A stretch of DNA of 64,000 nucleotides from Roseitranquillus sp963709765 (GCA_963709765.1 CAVPXL010000005.1:372001-436000); one strand, 5' to 3'; positions 50,819-61,046 are shown, numbered from the stretch's first letter. Notes: generated from the letters alone by a model not told the origin. Numbers and translations are program-made.

Positions 50819-51787
50819 ATGGCAGCGAACAAAACAGCGATCGTGATCGGAGGGACGGCCGGCGTCGGACGTGCGACCGCAATCGCCCTCCTCGACCGCG
50901 GATATCGTGTCGGTGTCATGGCGCGCGGCGAAGAGCGACTGAAGGAGATGGAGGAGGAATTCGGCCGAGAACGCCTGAAGGCCGTGGCCGCGGATGCCGG
51001 CGTCGCCCAGGATATGGATGCCGCCGCCGACCTCGTCGTCGAGGTATTCGGCACCCCCGACGTTTGGGTGAACAGCGCCATGCTCACCAGTTTCTCGCCG
51101 TTCGAACAGATGGAGCCCGAGGAATTCGAGACGATCGTGCGCACGACGTTTCTGGGGCAGGTGAACGGTACCCGCTCGGCGATCCGCCTCATGGGACGAG
51201 GCAGCGTCGTGAACATCAATTCGGGGCTGAGTTACCGGTCCGTTCCGTTCCAGGCCGCGTATTGCAGCTCCAAGCATGCGGTCAACGGGTTTACCGCCTC
51301 CATCCGCTCCGAACTCATTCGCGACGGGCATCCGCTGAAGCTGAGCCTTGTGCAGCTCCCCGCGATCAACACGCCCCAATTCGACTGGGCGCGGAACAGG
51401 CTGGAAAGGCGACCACAGCCGGCACCGCCGATCTATCAGCCGGAAGTTGCCGCGCGGGCAGTAATGAAGGCGATCGACACGAAGGGGCGCGAAATTCTCG
51501 TCGGTCGATCTGTCATGCAGCTCGTCTTCGGCAACATGATCCTGCCGGGCTGGCTCGATCGGAAACTGGCCGATGACGGGGTCGAGCTGCAGAAATCCGA
51601 GATCCCGGAAACGGGGGATCGCCCGGACAATCTCGAGGGCCCGGTCGAGTATCCGAGCAAGGCGCGCGGCCGCTTCGATCGACGCGCACGAGAGGACGCG
51701 CTAATCGTGGACGGTGATCTTGCGCGAAAAGTCATCTTCTTCGGCATCCCGTTCGCGAGCTTCCTTCTGGGAACGGTGATCGGCTGA
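50819..51787 (+). CDS. SDR family oxidoreductase with C-terminal hydrophobic tail
   Basis: A 322-residue short-chain dehydrogenase: cofactor loop GGTAGVGRA (residues about 11-19), WVNSAM in place of NNAG, and catalytic Ser/Tyr/Lys in INSGLSYRSVPFQAAYCSSKHA. It is about 70 residues longer than a classical SDR. The extension contains an Arg-rich linker and ends in a hydrophobic segment (KVIFFGIPFASFLLGTVIG) that may anchor it to the membrane. ATG 50819 has GGAG 6 bases upstream. Substrate unknown. Confidence 0.8.
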   Translation: MAANKTAIVIGGTAGVGRATAIALLDRGYRVGVMARGEERLKEMEEEFGRERLKAVAADAGVAQDMDAAADLVVEVFGTPDVWVNSAMLTSFSPFEQMEPEEFETIVRTTFLGQVNGTRSAIRLMGRGSVVNINSGLSYRSVPFQAAYCSSKHAVNGFTASIRSELIRDGHPLKLSLVQLPAINTPQFDWARNRLERRPQPAPPIYQPEVAARAVMKAIDTKGREILVGRSVMQLVFGNMILPGWLDRKLADDGVELQKSEIPETGDRPDNLEGPVEYPSKARGRFDRRAREDALIVDGDLARKVIFFGIPFASFLLGTVIG

Positions 51788-51890
51788 ACCGCAACTTGGC
51801 CGCAACCACGGCATGGCGGGTTGATCCAGGTCAGGGAAGTGAGCGGGCGCGTGCTAATCTGCCTTCAACACAGACGAATTGGAGCAGAGC

Positions 51891-52130
51891 TTGTCACATA
51901 CGCCGCACGAACTGACCGCCGAATTTCCGCTGGCCGCCGATCGCATCCATGACTTGCGCAAAGAGAATGCGCATTTCCGCAAGCTCTGCGACAGCTATCA
52001 CGAAGTGAACCGCGCCATACATCGCGCGGAGACCAATTCGGAACCCACAGACCAGGTTCATGAGACCGATCTGCGCAAGGAGCGCATGCGCCTCAAGGAC
52101 GAAATCGCTGCGCATTTGAACGGAGCATGA
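51891..52130 (+). CDS. YdcH/DUF465 family protein
   Basis: A 79-residue helical protein: SHTPHELTAEFPLAADRIHD, HEVNRAIHRAETNSEP, then HETDLRKERMRLKDEIAAHL. This is the YdcH family, widespread in proteobacteria with unknown function. The start is a TTG at 51891, with GGAG 6 bases upstream; a TTG four codons earlier would place the ribosome site inside the gene. Confidence 0.8.
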   Translation: MSHTPHELTAEFPLAADRIHDLRKENAHFRKLCDSYHEVNRAIHRAETNSEPTDQVHETDLRKERMRLKDEIAAHLNGA

Positions 52131-52690
52131 GGCAACTGTGCGCCTCGGCCGTTTCGGCCCGTGCCCGGGGCAGGATGCCGACGAGGGCGGGCTCCGGTTC
52201 GTGAAGCGAATGGGCGGTGGTGCGCAAGGGGCGCGCCAGGACTCCGTTCATGGTCGCGGGCGGGAAATGGGACGGTGGACCTGCCCGGCCGTCTCGCTCG
52301 CACAAGCTCGTCGTAAAGCCGAAGATGCGCGCGGGGCGCAGCTGGACGTATTGAAATGGTCCTCCGTTCCGGTGCCACGCAATGTGGGCGGCCAGGCATT
52401 GTTTGCGACCGGTGCTCGTCTTCTCGGCTCTGCCCGTGCCGTTGGCCGAATTTCCTGACTGAAGATCTCCATCTTGCCTGACATAAGTTCTGTCCGCTCC
52501 GGCATCTGCCGTCCCGGTCCGGGGGCAGATTGGACTTGGCAACCGTGTACGAGTTCACCATCCGCTCGACCGACGCCTGATCTTGCGAGGTGAGAGCTCA
52601 GCTGCAAAATCCGCCAGCCGCCTCGTGAACCGTTCCCCGCGCGTGGACGCAGAAGGCCCAGCGGCCCGGGAGGTCGACGAACGAGGCCGG
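52131..52690. other. Unassigned interval
   Basis: About 560 bases with no gene I can support. Open frames on both strands lack recognisable features. It precedes a clearly decayed coding stretch and may belong to the same degraded segment. Confidence 0.4.
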
Positions 52691-53693
52691 ACAATCGGCG
52701 GCGGGCGCGCTTCTGGACGTCATCCTCGCACCGCACGCAGCAGGTATTGCCGCCGGCCACGCCCATCTCGCACACGTCCCCGCGGACTTGCCCGCCGAGG
52801 TGACGCTCGGGCACCACGCCCTGCCGGACATCCTTGGAAACCTCTCGCCGCTGGACGACCCCGGGGCACGCGACGCGATTTTGGGCTGTGATAAGACCAC
52901 CTGGTTCGTGTTGCTCGCAATCGCGCCGACTGACGGCAGGCTTCGCGGATCACGGACACCTTCTCGTACGTCACCCCTTCAAGCCGAACTGGGCCAACAC
53001 TTCCTGTCGTCGCAGCGCGAAGGGTGGATGCCTTCGCCGAGATCGATCCCGATGCGTCCGTCCTCGTGGCCGAGGCAATCCGGCAGTATTCACGCCACGT
53101 CCTCGAACGCGGATCGCGCGATGGCCGTGGACATCGCCCGGGATATCCACCGCCAGAAGGTCCTCAGCGTCCTCGACGATGGCTGCATGGGCATGTTCAA
53201 TGACATCATTGCCGACGCGCTTCTGCTTCCAATGGGCGTGTTGAAGGAACGTCTCAGCCAGTCGGCGCTCTGCCACGCGACGATGCAGGTCTCCGATGGC
53301 CTCGGACCTCGTCGAGGGAAATCCGAACGGCGACACCCGCCCCCGCGTTGGCTGGCGTGGACGGAAGGCCGATCCGGCCTTGTCCGGCAGCCGGGACGAC
53401 TTCGTGTGGGTCTTCGAGATTTCCGGCGCGGCGCCGCCCTCGCATCACGAGGGTACTTGGGCGGGAAGCGACAGCCTCCGCCAGTCGCCGAATATTTTCC
53501 GTCGGAAGGCGGTACGCTACGCGGCGTGGCGCGTCCCGGGCCGATCGTATGGTCGCGGATCTGCGTCGCAGACCACGCATTGCACATGGACGTCGGGCGT
53601 GGCGAAGCTGACCGCCTTTCCGAGAAAGTGGCGGTGCGCCGCTGGCGCAACGGAGCGATGTCGCACCGCCTTCTCGTCCGGATCCACGGCTGA
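52690..53693 (+). pseudogene. Decayed gene, possibly L-fucose/L-arabinose isomerase-like
   Basis: Coding-quality segments continue through several frame changes: AAGALLDVILAPHAAG and TLGHHALPDILGNLSPLDDPG (to about 52930), ADHGHLLVRHPFKPNWA (about 52945-53000), DAFAEIDPDASVLVAEAIRQ (about 53030-53095), AMAVDIARDIHRQKVLSVLD (about 53120-53180), then DDFVWVFEISGAAPPSHHEG (about 53395-53455) and GGTLRGVARPGPIVWSR (about 53505-53560). The order and the last two blocks remind me of sugar-isomerase-like proteins (COG2407 type), but this is recollection, not a search. At least five frame breaks and a probable internal deletion near 53290-53390 mean it cannot make a normal protein as written. Confidence 0.4.
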
Positions 53694-53698
53694 AGCGT

Positions 53699-54361
53699 TC
53701 AAGGTTTCGATTTGAGCTGGTTCAGCAGGTGATGGAACTTTTCACCCTGCACCGCGACATGGATCCGGAGCGCGTTCGCAGCGGCGTCTCCACCCCCCTG
53801 GGCGAGAGCTTCCACGATGGCCTCGTGCTCGGCCATCGACTGTGCCAGCCGCCCGCGCAGTTGAAGCTGCATCCGGCGGAAGGGTTTCAGCCGCTTTTGC
53901 AGCCGCAAGGCCTGCTCTTCCAGAAAGCCGTTTTCCGTCGCCGAATAGATCAGTTGGTGAAACCGCTCGTTCTGGTGGTAGAAGCGGTAGGCGTCGCCGG
54001 CCTCGACTGCCAACTGACACAAGGCATTGCGGTCTCTCAGCGACTGCAATGTCATCTCGGCGATCCGCAGCGCCGCGAGACGGCCGCAGGCGGCTTCCAG
54101 TTCCGCCATTGCCTCGAACATCTCGACGAGTTCCGGGAAACCCGGCTCACGGACAAAAACGCCACGGCGGGGAAATTGCTCGACCAGGCCGGAGGTCGCG
54201 AGTTTCTGCAATGCCTCGCGGACCGGGGTGCGCGAAACTCCGAACCGATCCGCGAGGCGGATTTCGTCCAGTCGTTCGCCAGGTGCTAGTGCGCCGGTCA
54301 GGATCATCTTTTCCAGATCATCGAGAATGCTGTCGGCGCGGCGAACGTCCATGTTCGACAT
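53699..54361 (-). CDS. matR: GntR family regulator (FCD domain), probable MatR
   Basis: A 220-residue GntR/FadR-subfamily regulator with an N-terminal winged helix (PGERLDEIRLADRFGVSRTPVREALQ) and a C-terminal all-helical FCD domain (ELEAACGRLAALR, NERFHQLIYSA, AEHEAIVEALAQG). It is divergent from the TRAP/malonate genes and so probably represses them, with malonate or malonyl-CoA as signal as in known MatR proteins. The gene itself is intact, unlike its neighbours. A matching operator candidate lies at 54399-54408. Confidence 0.82.
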   Translation of the reverse strand: MSNMDVRRADSILDDLEKMILTGALAPGERLDEIRLADRFGVSRTPVREALQKLATSGLVEQFPRRGVFVREPGFPELVEMFEAMAELEAACGRLAALRIAEMTLQSLRDRNALCQLAVEAGDAYRFYHQNERFHQLIYSATENGFLEEQALRLQKRLKPFRRMQLQLRGRLAQSMAEHEAIVEALAQGGGDAAANALRIHVAVQGEKFHHLLNQLKSKP

Positions 54362-54398
54362 TATCGTTTGCGCGATTGCGGATGCAAGAACCGTATTG

Positions 54399-54408
54399 TT
54401 GTATACGA
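54399..54408. promoter_or_regulatory. Candidate GntR operator
   Basis: TTGTATACGA fits the FadR-subfamily half-palindrome pattern TnGTnnACnA. It lies 38 bases upstream of the regulator start and just ahead of a TTGACA element on the other strand. Confidence 0.5.
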
Positions 54409-54413
54409 AAATG

Positions 54414-54441
54414 TTGACATTGCGGCTGGCCCGCCTTCAAT
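54414..54441 (+). promoter_or_regulatory. Candidate promoter of the mat operon
   Basis: A perfect -35 hexamer TTGACA at 54414-54419 is followed 16 bases on by TTCAAT, a weak -10. It lies about 50 bases before the DctP start and next to the operator candidate. Confidence 0.4.
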
Positions 54442-54491
54442 CTCCACCGCAAGTCGTCGGGGAAACCGGCTGGCGCATCTGGGAGGATGAC

Positions 54492-55473
54492 ATGAAAATC
54501 ACGTTTCTCGCCGCAGCCGCGGCGCTGGCCGCTACGGCCGGAACCGCCTCGGCCACGGATCTGCGCCTGTCGCACCAATGGGCCGAAGGCGACGTCCGTC
54601 ACCAGGTGGCCCAGATGGTCGCCGACGATGTGGCCGCCGCCGGGTCGACCTGGAGATCCAGATCTTTCCCAACCAGACGCTGTTCAAGGCGCGCGAGCAA
54701 TACACCCCGCTGAGCCGCGGGCAGCTCGACATGACGGTCCTGCCGCTGTCCTATGCCGGCGGCCAGCAGCCGGCCTACAACCTGACCCTGATGCCGGGCC
54801 TGGTGAAGAACCACGACCACGCCGCGCGCCTGTACGCATCGCCGTTCATGGGCGAGATCGAGGAGATCATGGCCGAGCGACGACGTCATGGTGCTGGTCC
54901 ACGGCTACCTGGCCGGTGGTTTCGGCGCCAACAAGGGCTGCATCACCAAGCCCGAGGACGTGAAGGGCGTGCAGATCCGCGCCGCCGGCAAGGCGTTCGA
55001 GCAGATGCTGGCCGATGCGGGCGCGTCGATCTCCTCGATGGCGTCGTCGGAGATCTATCCGGCGCTGCAGACCGGCGTGCTGGACGCGGCGAACACGTCG
55101 TCCGAAAGCTTCGTCAGCTACCGCCTCTACGAGCAGCTCGACTGCTACACCCCGGCGGGCGACTATGCGCTGTGGTTCATGTACCAGCCGCTGCTGATGA
55201 ACAAGACGACCTTCGACGGGCTGACCGAGGAGCAGCAGGCCGCCCTGATGGAGGCCGGCAAGAAGGCCGAGGCCTTCTACCTGGAGCAGGCCAAGAAGGG
55301 CGACGAGGTCGCCGCCGAGGCGTTCGAGGACGCCGGCGTCGAGATCGGCCGAGATGACCGAGGAGGACTTCAACGCCTGGCGGGAGCTCGCCAAGACATC
55401 GTCCTACCCGGCCTTCGTCGAGGAGACCCCGGACGGGCAGGAGCTGCTCGACATGGCGCTCGCGGTCGAGTGA
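54492..55473 (+). pseudogene. TRAP transporter substrate-binding protein DctP (frameshifted)
   Basis: Periplasmic solute-binding subunit, probably for malonate. The signal peptide (ITFLAAAAALAATAGTASA) and mature start DLRLSHQWAEGD are in the first frame. The frame changes near 54641 (one base missing), 54877 and 55350. The pieces include EIQIFPNQTLFKAREQ, PLSRGQLDMTVLPLSYAGG, VHGYLAGGFGANKGCI, VQIRAAGKAFEQML and the end TPDGQELLDMALAVE. GGGAGGA precedes the ATG. It is unclear whether these are real mutations or consensus errors; see findings. Confidence 0.8.
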
Positions 55474-55523
55474 GCGCGACCGACGCGCGGCGGACCCGGC
55501 GGGCGCTGTCGCCGTCCCGAAGG

Positions 55524-56089
55524 ATGAGCAAGAGCGACACCGTGGACCGTACCGCCTCCCGCCCCGACCTGCCGCTCGTCGTCCGCCTGATCGGGCATCT
55601 GTCGACCGATCTGCGGCGTGATCGCGGCGCTCATGATCCTCGCCGTCGGTGCTCATCACCTGCCAGATGATCTTCGTCCGCGCCGTGCTGAACCGATCGA
55701 CGATCTGGCAGACCGAGGCCGTGATCTACCTGATGATCGCGGCGACCCTGATCGGGCTGCCCTACGTGCAGAAGCTGCGGGGCCACGTCGGCGTCGACCT
55801 GGTGCCGACCTGTCGGCCGCGAACACGCGCCGGGCGCTGGCGATCGCGACGCTGCTCGTCACCGCGCGGATGATCGCGGTGATGCTCTGGTACGGTATCG
55901 ACATGTGGCACTTCGCCTGGGACGCGCGGCTGGAAGTCGGAAACGGTCTGGGCCGCGCCGCTGTGGATTCCCTACCTCGCGATCCCGCTCGGGCTTCGGC
56001 CTCTTGCTGCTGCAGCTGGTGGCCGACCTGGCTGGCGGTGCTGCGGCGATCCCGATGCCCCCGTCGCGCCCGAAGAGCGGAGGCACTGA
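55524..56089 (+). pseudogene. TRAP transporter small membrane subunit DctQ (frameshifted)
   Basis: Four-helix small permease subunit. Readable pieces in different frames: LPLVVRLIGHLS, GVIAALMILAVG, LITCQMIFVRAVLNRSTIWQTEAVIYLMI, SAANTRRALAIATLLV, WYGIDMWHFAWDARLEVGN, APLWIPYLAIPLG and PDAPVAPEERRH before the stop. The FVRAVLNRSTIWQTE block is the DctQ signature. At least five frame breaks lie within 570 bases. The stop overlaps the DctM start (TGATG). Confidence 0.72.
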
Positions 56090-57406
56090 TGGACCCGCTC
56101 AGCCTCGGCGCTCTGGTCGCGCTCTTCACGGTCGTCATCCTGTTCTCCGGCATGTCGGTGGCCGTCGGCCTGCTGATGGTGGCGACCGGGTTCCTGCTGG
56201 CTTCGACGGCCCCCGCTCCCTGGAGGCGCTGCCGGAGCTGTTCTACGGCGACCTCAACACCTTCGCGCTGCTGTCGATCCCGATGTTCATCATCATGGGG
56301 GCGGCGATCTCCTCGACCCGCGCCGGGCCCGACCTCTACGAGGCGCTGGAACGCTGGCTGACGCGGGTGCCGGGCGGGCTGGTGGTGTCGAACCTCGGCG
56401 CCTGCGCGCTGTTCGCCGCGATGTCGGGGTCCAGCCCCGCCACCTGCGCCGCCATCGGCAAGATGGGCATCCCCGAGATGCGCAAGCGCGGCTATCCCGA
56501 CGAGGTCGCCGCGGGCTCGATCGCCGCGGGCGGCACGCTGGGCATCCTGATCCCGCCGTCGGTCACGATGATCGTCTACGGCATCGCGACCGAGACCTCG
56601 ATCGGCCGGCTGTTCCTCGCCGGCGTCCTGCCGGGCCTGCTGCTGGTCGTCGCTGTTCATGGCCTGGGCGATCTTCGACACCTGGCGGCGCGGCGCGGCG
56701 GGCGTGGCGCTGTCCGGCTCGACCTACAGCTGGCGGCAGAAGTTCGAGATCCTGCCCCGCGTCCTGCCCTTCCTCGCGATCATCATCGGCGTGCTCTACG
56801 CGCTCTACGGCGGCATCGCGACGCCGTCCGAAACCGCCGCGGTCGGCGCGCTGCTGTGCATCCTCGTCGCGGTGGTGGTCTACCGGATGTTCAGCCCGCC
56901 GCGCTCTGGGCCGTGCTGCGCGACTCGACGCGGGAATCGGTGATGATCCTCTTCATCATCGGGGCGGCGGGCGTGTTCAGCTTCATGCTGTCGTCGCTCT
57001 TCGTCACCCAGTCGATCGCGCAGTGGATCGCGGAGCTCGACGTCAACCGCTGGGTGCTGATGGCGTCATCAACGTGTTCCTGCTGGTCGCGGGCTTCTTC
57101 CTGCCGCCGGTCGCGGTGATCCTGATGTCCGCGCCGATCCTGCTGCCGATCATCACCACCGCGGGGTTCGATCCGATCTGGTTCGCGGTGATCCTGACGA
57201 TCAACATGGAGATCGGCCTGATCACGCCGCCGGTGGGGCTCAACCTCTACGTCATCAACGGCATCGCGCCGGACATCAAGCTCAAGAAGATCCTGATGGG
57301 CTCGATGCCGTTCGTGCTGTGCATGGTGCTGGCGATCGTCATCCTGTGCGTCTTTCCGGGCATCGCGACCTGGCTGCCCGACGCCCTGATGGGGCCGAGC
57401 CTGTGA
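56089..57406 (+). pseudogene. TRAP transporter large permease DctM (frameshifted)
   Basis: Large 12-helix permease subunit. Pieces in different frames are joined near 56203, 56651, 56906 and 57066: DPLSLGALVALFTVVILFSG, then PMFIIMGAAISSTRAG through AMSGSSPATCAAIGKM and GGTLGILIPPSVTMIVYG, then YALYGGIATPSETAAVGA, then FFLPPVAVILMSAPILLP and LITPPVGLNLYVING to the C-terminus. The motifs GILIPPS and TPPVGLN are diagnostic. Three of the four joins are best explained by a missing base. Confidence 0.82.
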
Positions 57407-58617
57407 GCCTGCTTGCCGACCTGCTGTCCGCCCTGATCGACCGGCGCGCGCCGGCGAGCGCGGGCAAGGCCGACGGGCGCAAGATCGAGGCGCTGTGCCG
57501 CGACCTGATCGGCAGCAGCGGCGAGGTGACGGGCTAGCGCTCGCGCGCCAGATCCTCGACCGCTACGAGGCGATGGACGACGCGCGGGGCGCGCGTTCTT
57601 CGCCTTCCTCGCCGACATGGACATCGACACCGACGAGGTCGCCGAGGCGCTCGCGCCTACGAGGCCGACCCGTCCGCCAGACCTAGCGCCGCCTGAGACG
57701 CGGCCGAGCCGCCCCGGCAGGAGCTTGCGCGGCGGCTGAACCAGGTCCCCGGCGCCACCGGCCGGCTCGTCGCGATGCGCGCGCGATCTGCTGCGCTTCA
57801 TCGAGGCCGACCCGCGCCTGGCCAAGCTCGACGTCGATTTCCGGCACCTTTCTCGTCCTGGTTCAACCGCGGCTTCCTGGTGCTGCGGCGGATCAACTGG
57901 GAAAGCCCGGCGAACGTGCTGGAGAAGATCATCGCCTACGAGGCGGTGCACGCGATCGACAGCTGGGACGACCTGCGCCGGCGGCTGCAGCCCCCCGACC
58001 GGCGCTGCTTCGCCTTCTTCCATCCCGCGATGCCCGACGAGCCGCTGATCTTCGTCGAGGTGGCGCTGACCCAGGGGATCCCCGGCTCGATCCAGACGTG
58101 CTCGCCGAGGCGCGCGGCCCTCGCGCCGATGCAGGCCGACACGGCGGTCTTCTACTCGATCTCGAACTGCCAGGCCGGTCTTGCGGGGATATCCTTCGGC
58201 AATTCGCTCATCAAGCAGGTGGTCGAGGAACTCTGCCGCGAACTGCCGCAGGTGACGACCTTCGTGACGCTGTCGCCGATCCCGGGCCTGATGGCATGGG
58301 TCCGCGAGCGGGGGCTGGAACGAGCTCGGCGGACGCCGACGTCCTGCGCCGGCTGGCCGCGCGCTATCTGCTGCAGGCGAAGATCGCCGCGGGCGGCCCC
58401 GCGATCCGGTCGCGCGGTTCCACCTCAGGCAACGGGGCCTGGGTGCACGAGATCCACGCCGGCGCCGACATTCGCCCAAGGGGATGGAGCAGTCCGGCGG
58501 CGCGATGGTGAACTACCTCTACGATCTGGCGCGCATCACCAGGAACCACGAGGCCTTCGCGACCAGAGGGAGGTCGCGGCCTCGCCCGCGCTGCGCGCCC
58601 TGCGCGCCTGCCGCTGA
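57403..58617 (+). pseudogene. matA: Malonyl-CoA decarboxylase (heavily frameshifted)
   Basis: MatA/MLYCD converts malonyl-CoA to acetyl-CoA. The GTG start overlaps the DctM stop. Recognisable segments: DRRAPASAGKADGRKIEALC, LALARQILDRYEAMDD, SSWFNRGFLVLRRINWESPA, YEAVHAIDSWDDLRRRLQPP, CFAFFHPAMPDEPLIFVEVA, FYSISNCQAGLAGISFGNSL and FVTLSPIPGLMAWVRERG. These match the family's catalytic domain in the right order. I count roughly a dozen frame breaks, including a stop at 57535, in 1.2 kb, the densest in the window. No functional product is possible as written. Confidence 0.8.
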
Positions 58618-58653
58618 CCGCCAGACCAGACCCAGGAAGGCCCGGGAAACACG

Positions 58654-60165
58654 ATGGCAAACCCGCTCTACGACGCCCTCTTCGGCCGGCAGTGGCAAGT
58701 CCACGGCGTTCCTGCACCTCCCCGACGGCACGACGCTCACCCACGATGCGTTTCTGCGATGACGGCGCGCTTCGCGAATGCGTGGCCGGTCTCGGGCTGG
58801 AGCCCGGGGACCGGCTCGCGGTGCAGGTCGAGAAGTCGCCCGAGGCGCTGGCGGTCTATGCCGCCTGCGTGCAGGCGGGGGCGATCTTCCTGCCGCTCAA
58901 CACCGCCTACACGCCGGCGGAGGTCGACTACTTCGTCGGGGATTCCGGCGCCAAGCTGCTGCTGGCGACCGGCACGTCGGAGGCAGCGCTGGCCGAGGTC
59001 GCCGCCGCGCATGGCGCCGGCTGATGACGCTGGACGCCGGACGGATCGGGCAGCTTCGCCGATCTGGCCGCGAGCCGGCCGGAGCGCTTCGGCACGGTCG
59101 CACGCGAGGCGACGATCTCGCGGCGTTCCTCTACACCTCGGGCACGACGGGCCGGTCCAAGGGCGCGATGCTGACGCAGCGAACCTGCTGTCGAACGCGC
59201 AGACGCTGGTCGAGCACTGGCGCTTCACCGCTGACGACGTGCTGCTCCACGCGCTGCCGATCTTTCACACCCACGGGCTGTTCGTCGCGACCAACATGAC
59301 GCTGGCCGCGGGCGGCTCGATGCTCTTCCTGCCGAAGTTCGACCTGGATGAGGTCATCGCGCTGATGCCGCGGGCGACCAGCATGATGGGGGTGCCGACC
59401 TTCTACACCCGCCTGCTGGACGACCCGCGCTTCACCGGAGCTCGCGGCGCACATGCGCCTGTTCGTGTCGGGCTCGGCGCCGCTGCTGGCCGAGACCCAT
59501 GTCCGGTTCGAGGAGCGCACCGGCCACCGCATCCTGGAACGCTACGGCATGACCGAGACCAACATGAACACCTCCAACCCCTATGACGGCGAGCGGCGCG
59601 CCGGCACCGTCGGCTTGCCCCTGCCCGGCGTCGAGCTGCGGATCACCGATCCCGCCACCGGGGAGGTGCTGCCGCAGGGCGAGATCGGCCTGATCGAGGT
59701 GCGCGGTCCGAACGTCTTCAAGGGCTACTGGCAGATGCCCGAGAAGACCGCCGAGGAGATGCGCGAGGACGGCTTCTTCATCACCGGCGATCTGGGCCAG
59801 ATCGACGAGGATGGCTACGTCCAGATCGTCGGGCGCAACAAGGACCTGATCATCTCGGGCGGCTACAACATCTATCCCAAGGAGATCGAGGCGATCCTCG
59901 ACGGCCAGCCCGGCGTGCTGGAAAGCGCGGTGATCGGCGTGCCGCATCCCGATTTCGGCGAAAGCGTCGTGGGCTGCTGGTGTCGCCCGGAGAGGTGCCG
60001 TCGACATCGGAGGTCGAGCGTGCGCTGCGCGACCGATTGGCGCGCTACAAGCAGCCGAAAGAGCTGGTCATCCTGGACGCATTGCCGCGCAACACGATGG
60101 GCAAGGTGCAGAAGAACATCCTGCGGGATCGCTTCGCCGATATCTTCGCGACCACCAAAGGCTGA
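58654..60165 (+). pseudogene. matB: Malonyl-CoA synthetase (frameshifted)
   Basis: MatB, an acyl-adenylate-forming enzyme making malonyl-CoA from malonate, ATP and CoA. Segments in different frames: MANPLYDALFG, then GLEPGDRLAVQVEKSPEALA and FLPLNTAYTPAEVDYFVGDS, then the ATP loop AFLYTSGTTGRSKGAML, HALPIFHTHGLFVATNMTLA, and ERYGMTETNMNTSNPYDGER through FFITGDLGQIDEDGYVQIVG and ISGGYNIYPKEIE. The catalytic-lysine end NTMGKVQKNILRD is present. At least six frame breaks, mostly in the first half and near 59968. Confidence 0.82.
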
Positions 60166-60500
60166 GGCGATCAGTTGAACATCTTCTGAAGCCCAACGCC
60201 GAAAAGTCGATCTTGGTGATTCCTCCACAGGCGGGATCACCAGAGCAAGGATGGCGCGCGCGACGCGCATGGTCTCGCCAGGCTGGATGAAGTGGGTCAG
60301 AAAGCCGAAGTCCTTATGGGAGACTTGTTAAAGATCTTTGGCGCCTTGGCGCGCTCGCAGGAGCGAACGAGGAGATGCGGGATTTGATCCTATCTTGCAG
60401 AAATTGGCATGAGGCAACCCGAGATCACTTATCGTCCGCCCAATCGAATCCACGTCAGTCATAACGTGCCGCACGTGGAGCTGAAGCGAGAGACATGAGA
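60166..60500. other. Unassigned interval after matB
   Basis: About 335 bases with no supported gene. The A+T content is higher than in the mat genes. It leads into the recombinase remnant. Confidence 0.4.
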
Positions 60501-60727
60501 GTTCGCCCGGGAACTGAATAACAATGGAGTTGCTGCGCAAGACCGCCGGCGTTCTTGCCGTTCGTCACATTGCCGGAAAAAACAGCGATGGGCCTGCAGC
60601 GCCACCGTGCGCCGCTCATCATCGTCTTGAGCGCGAACTGCATTGCATCGACCTCGCCCTCCTCGATCGTATAGATCTCGACGCCATGGAACGCGGTGCG
60701 CTTCAGCAGCGCGGCACCGCCGCGCAA
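60500..60727 (-). pseudogene. Remnant of a serine site-specific recombinase
   Basis: On the minus strand the frame reads AALLKRTAFHGVEIYTIEEG, EVDAMQFALKTMMS, a scrambled stretch, then NVTNGKNAGGLA and YSVPG. In large serine recombinases the conserved order is F-x-G-V-x-I-x-T-x-x-E-G-E, GLKGTM(N/S)ALFL, then RG-x-V-x-x-G-K-x-A-G-G-x-A-Y-G-Y. The match is partial and damaged, and the N-terminal catalytic serine region is not recognisable upstream. It marks an old mobile or phage element next to the mat locus. Confidence 0.5.
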
Positions 60728-61046
60728 CCGAATGGTTGGGGGGCTGCCTACCCTCGGGAAGTGATCCGGCGCTACGCTGGTCCATGGCGAATGGGCGCGG
60801 TGCGGACTTCGCCGCCAATCCCGGAGGCGGGTGAGGTGTTCGCTTGCCGCGCTTCGCGGTCATTGGGCGACTTGGAGCAGCAGGCCGGTGTGACACGATC
60901 AGCCGCCGCCGCGCGGAGGCGGCGATCGCGGCCATTGGTACGCGGCGCAGCGAGAGCCTCGTCCTGAACTAACGCTATAGGGCCAAATCTGCCCATCGCC
61001 GCGGACGTAAGCAGGCTGCTCGGCGTAGGAAGGAAGAGAAGCATTT
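60728..61046. other. Unassigned interval
   Basis: About 320 bases upstream (minus-strand sense) of the recombinase remnant. I expected its N-terminal domain here but could not read it in any frame. Confidence 0.4.
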
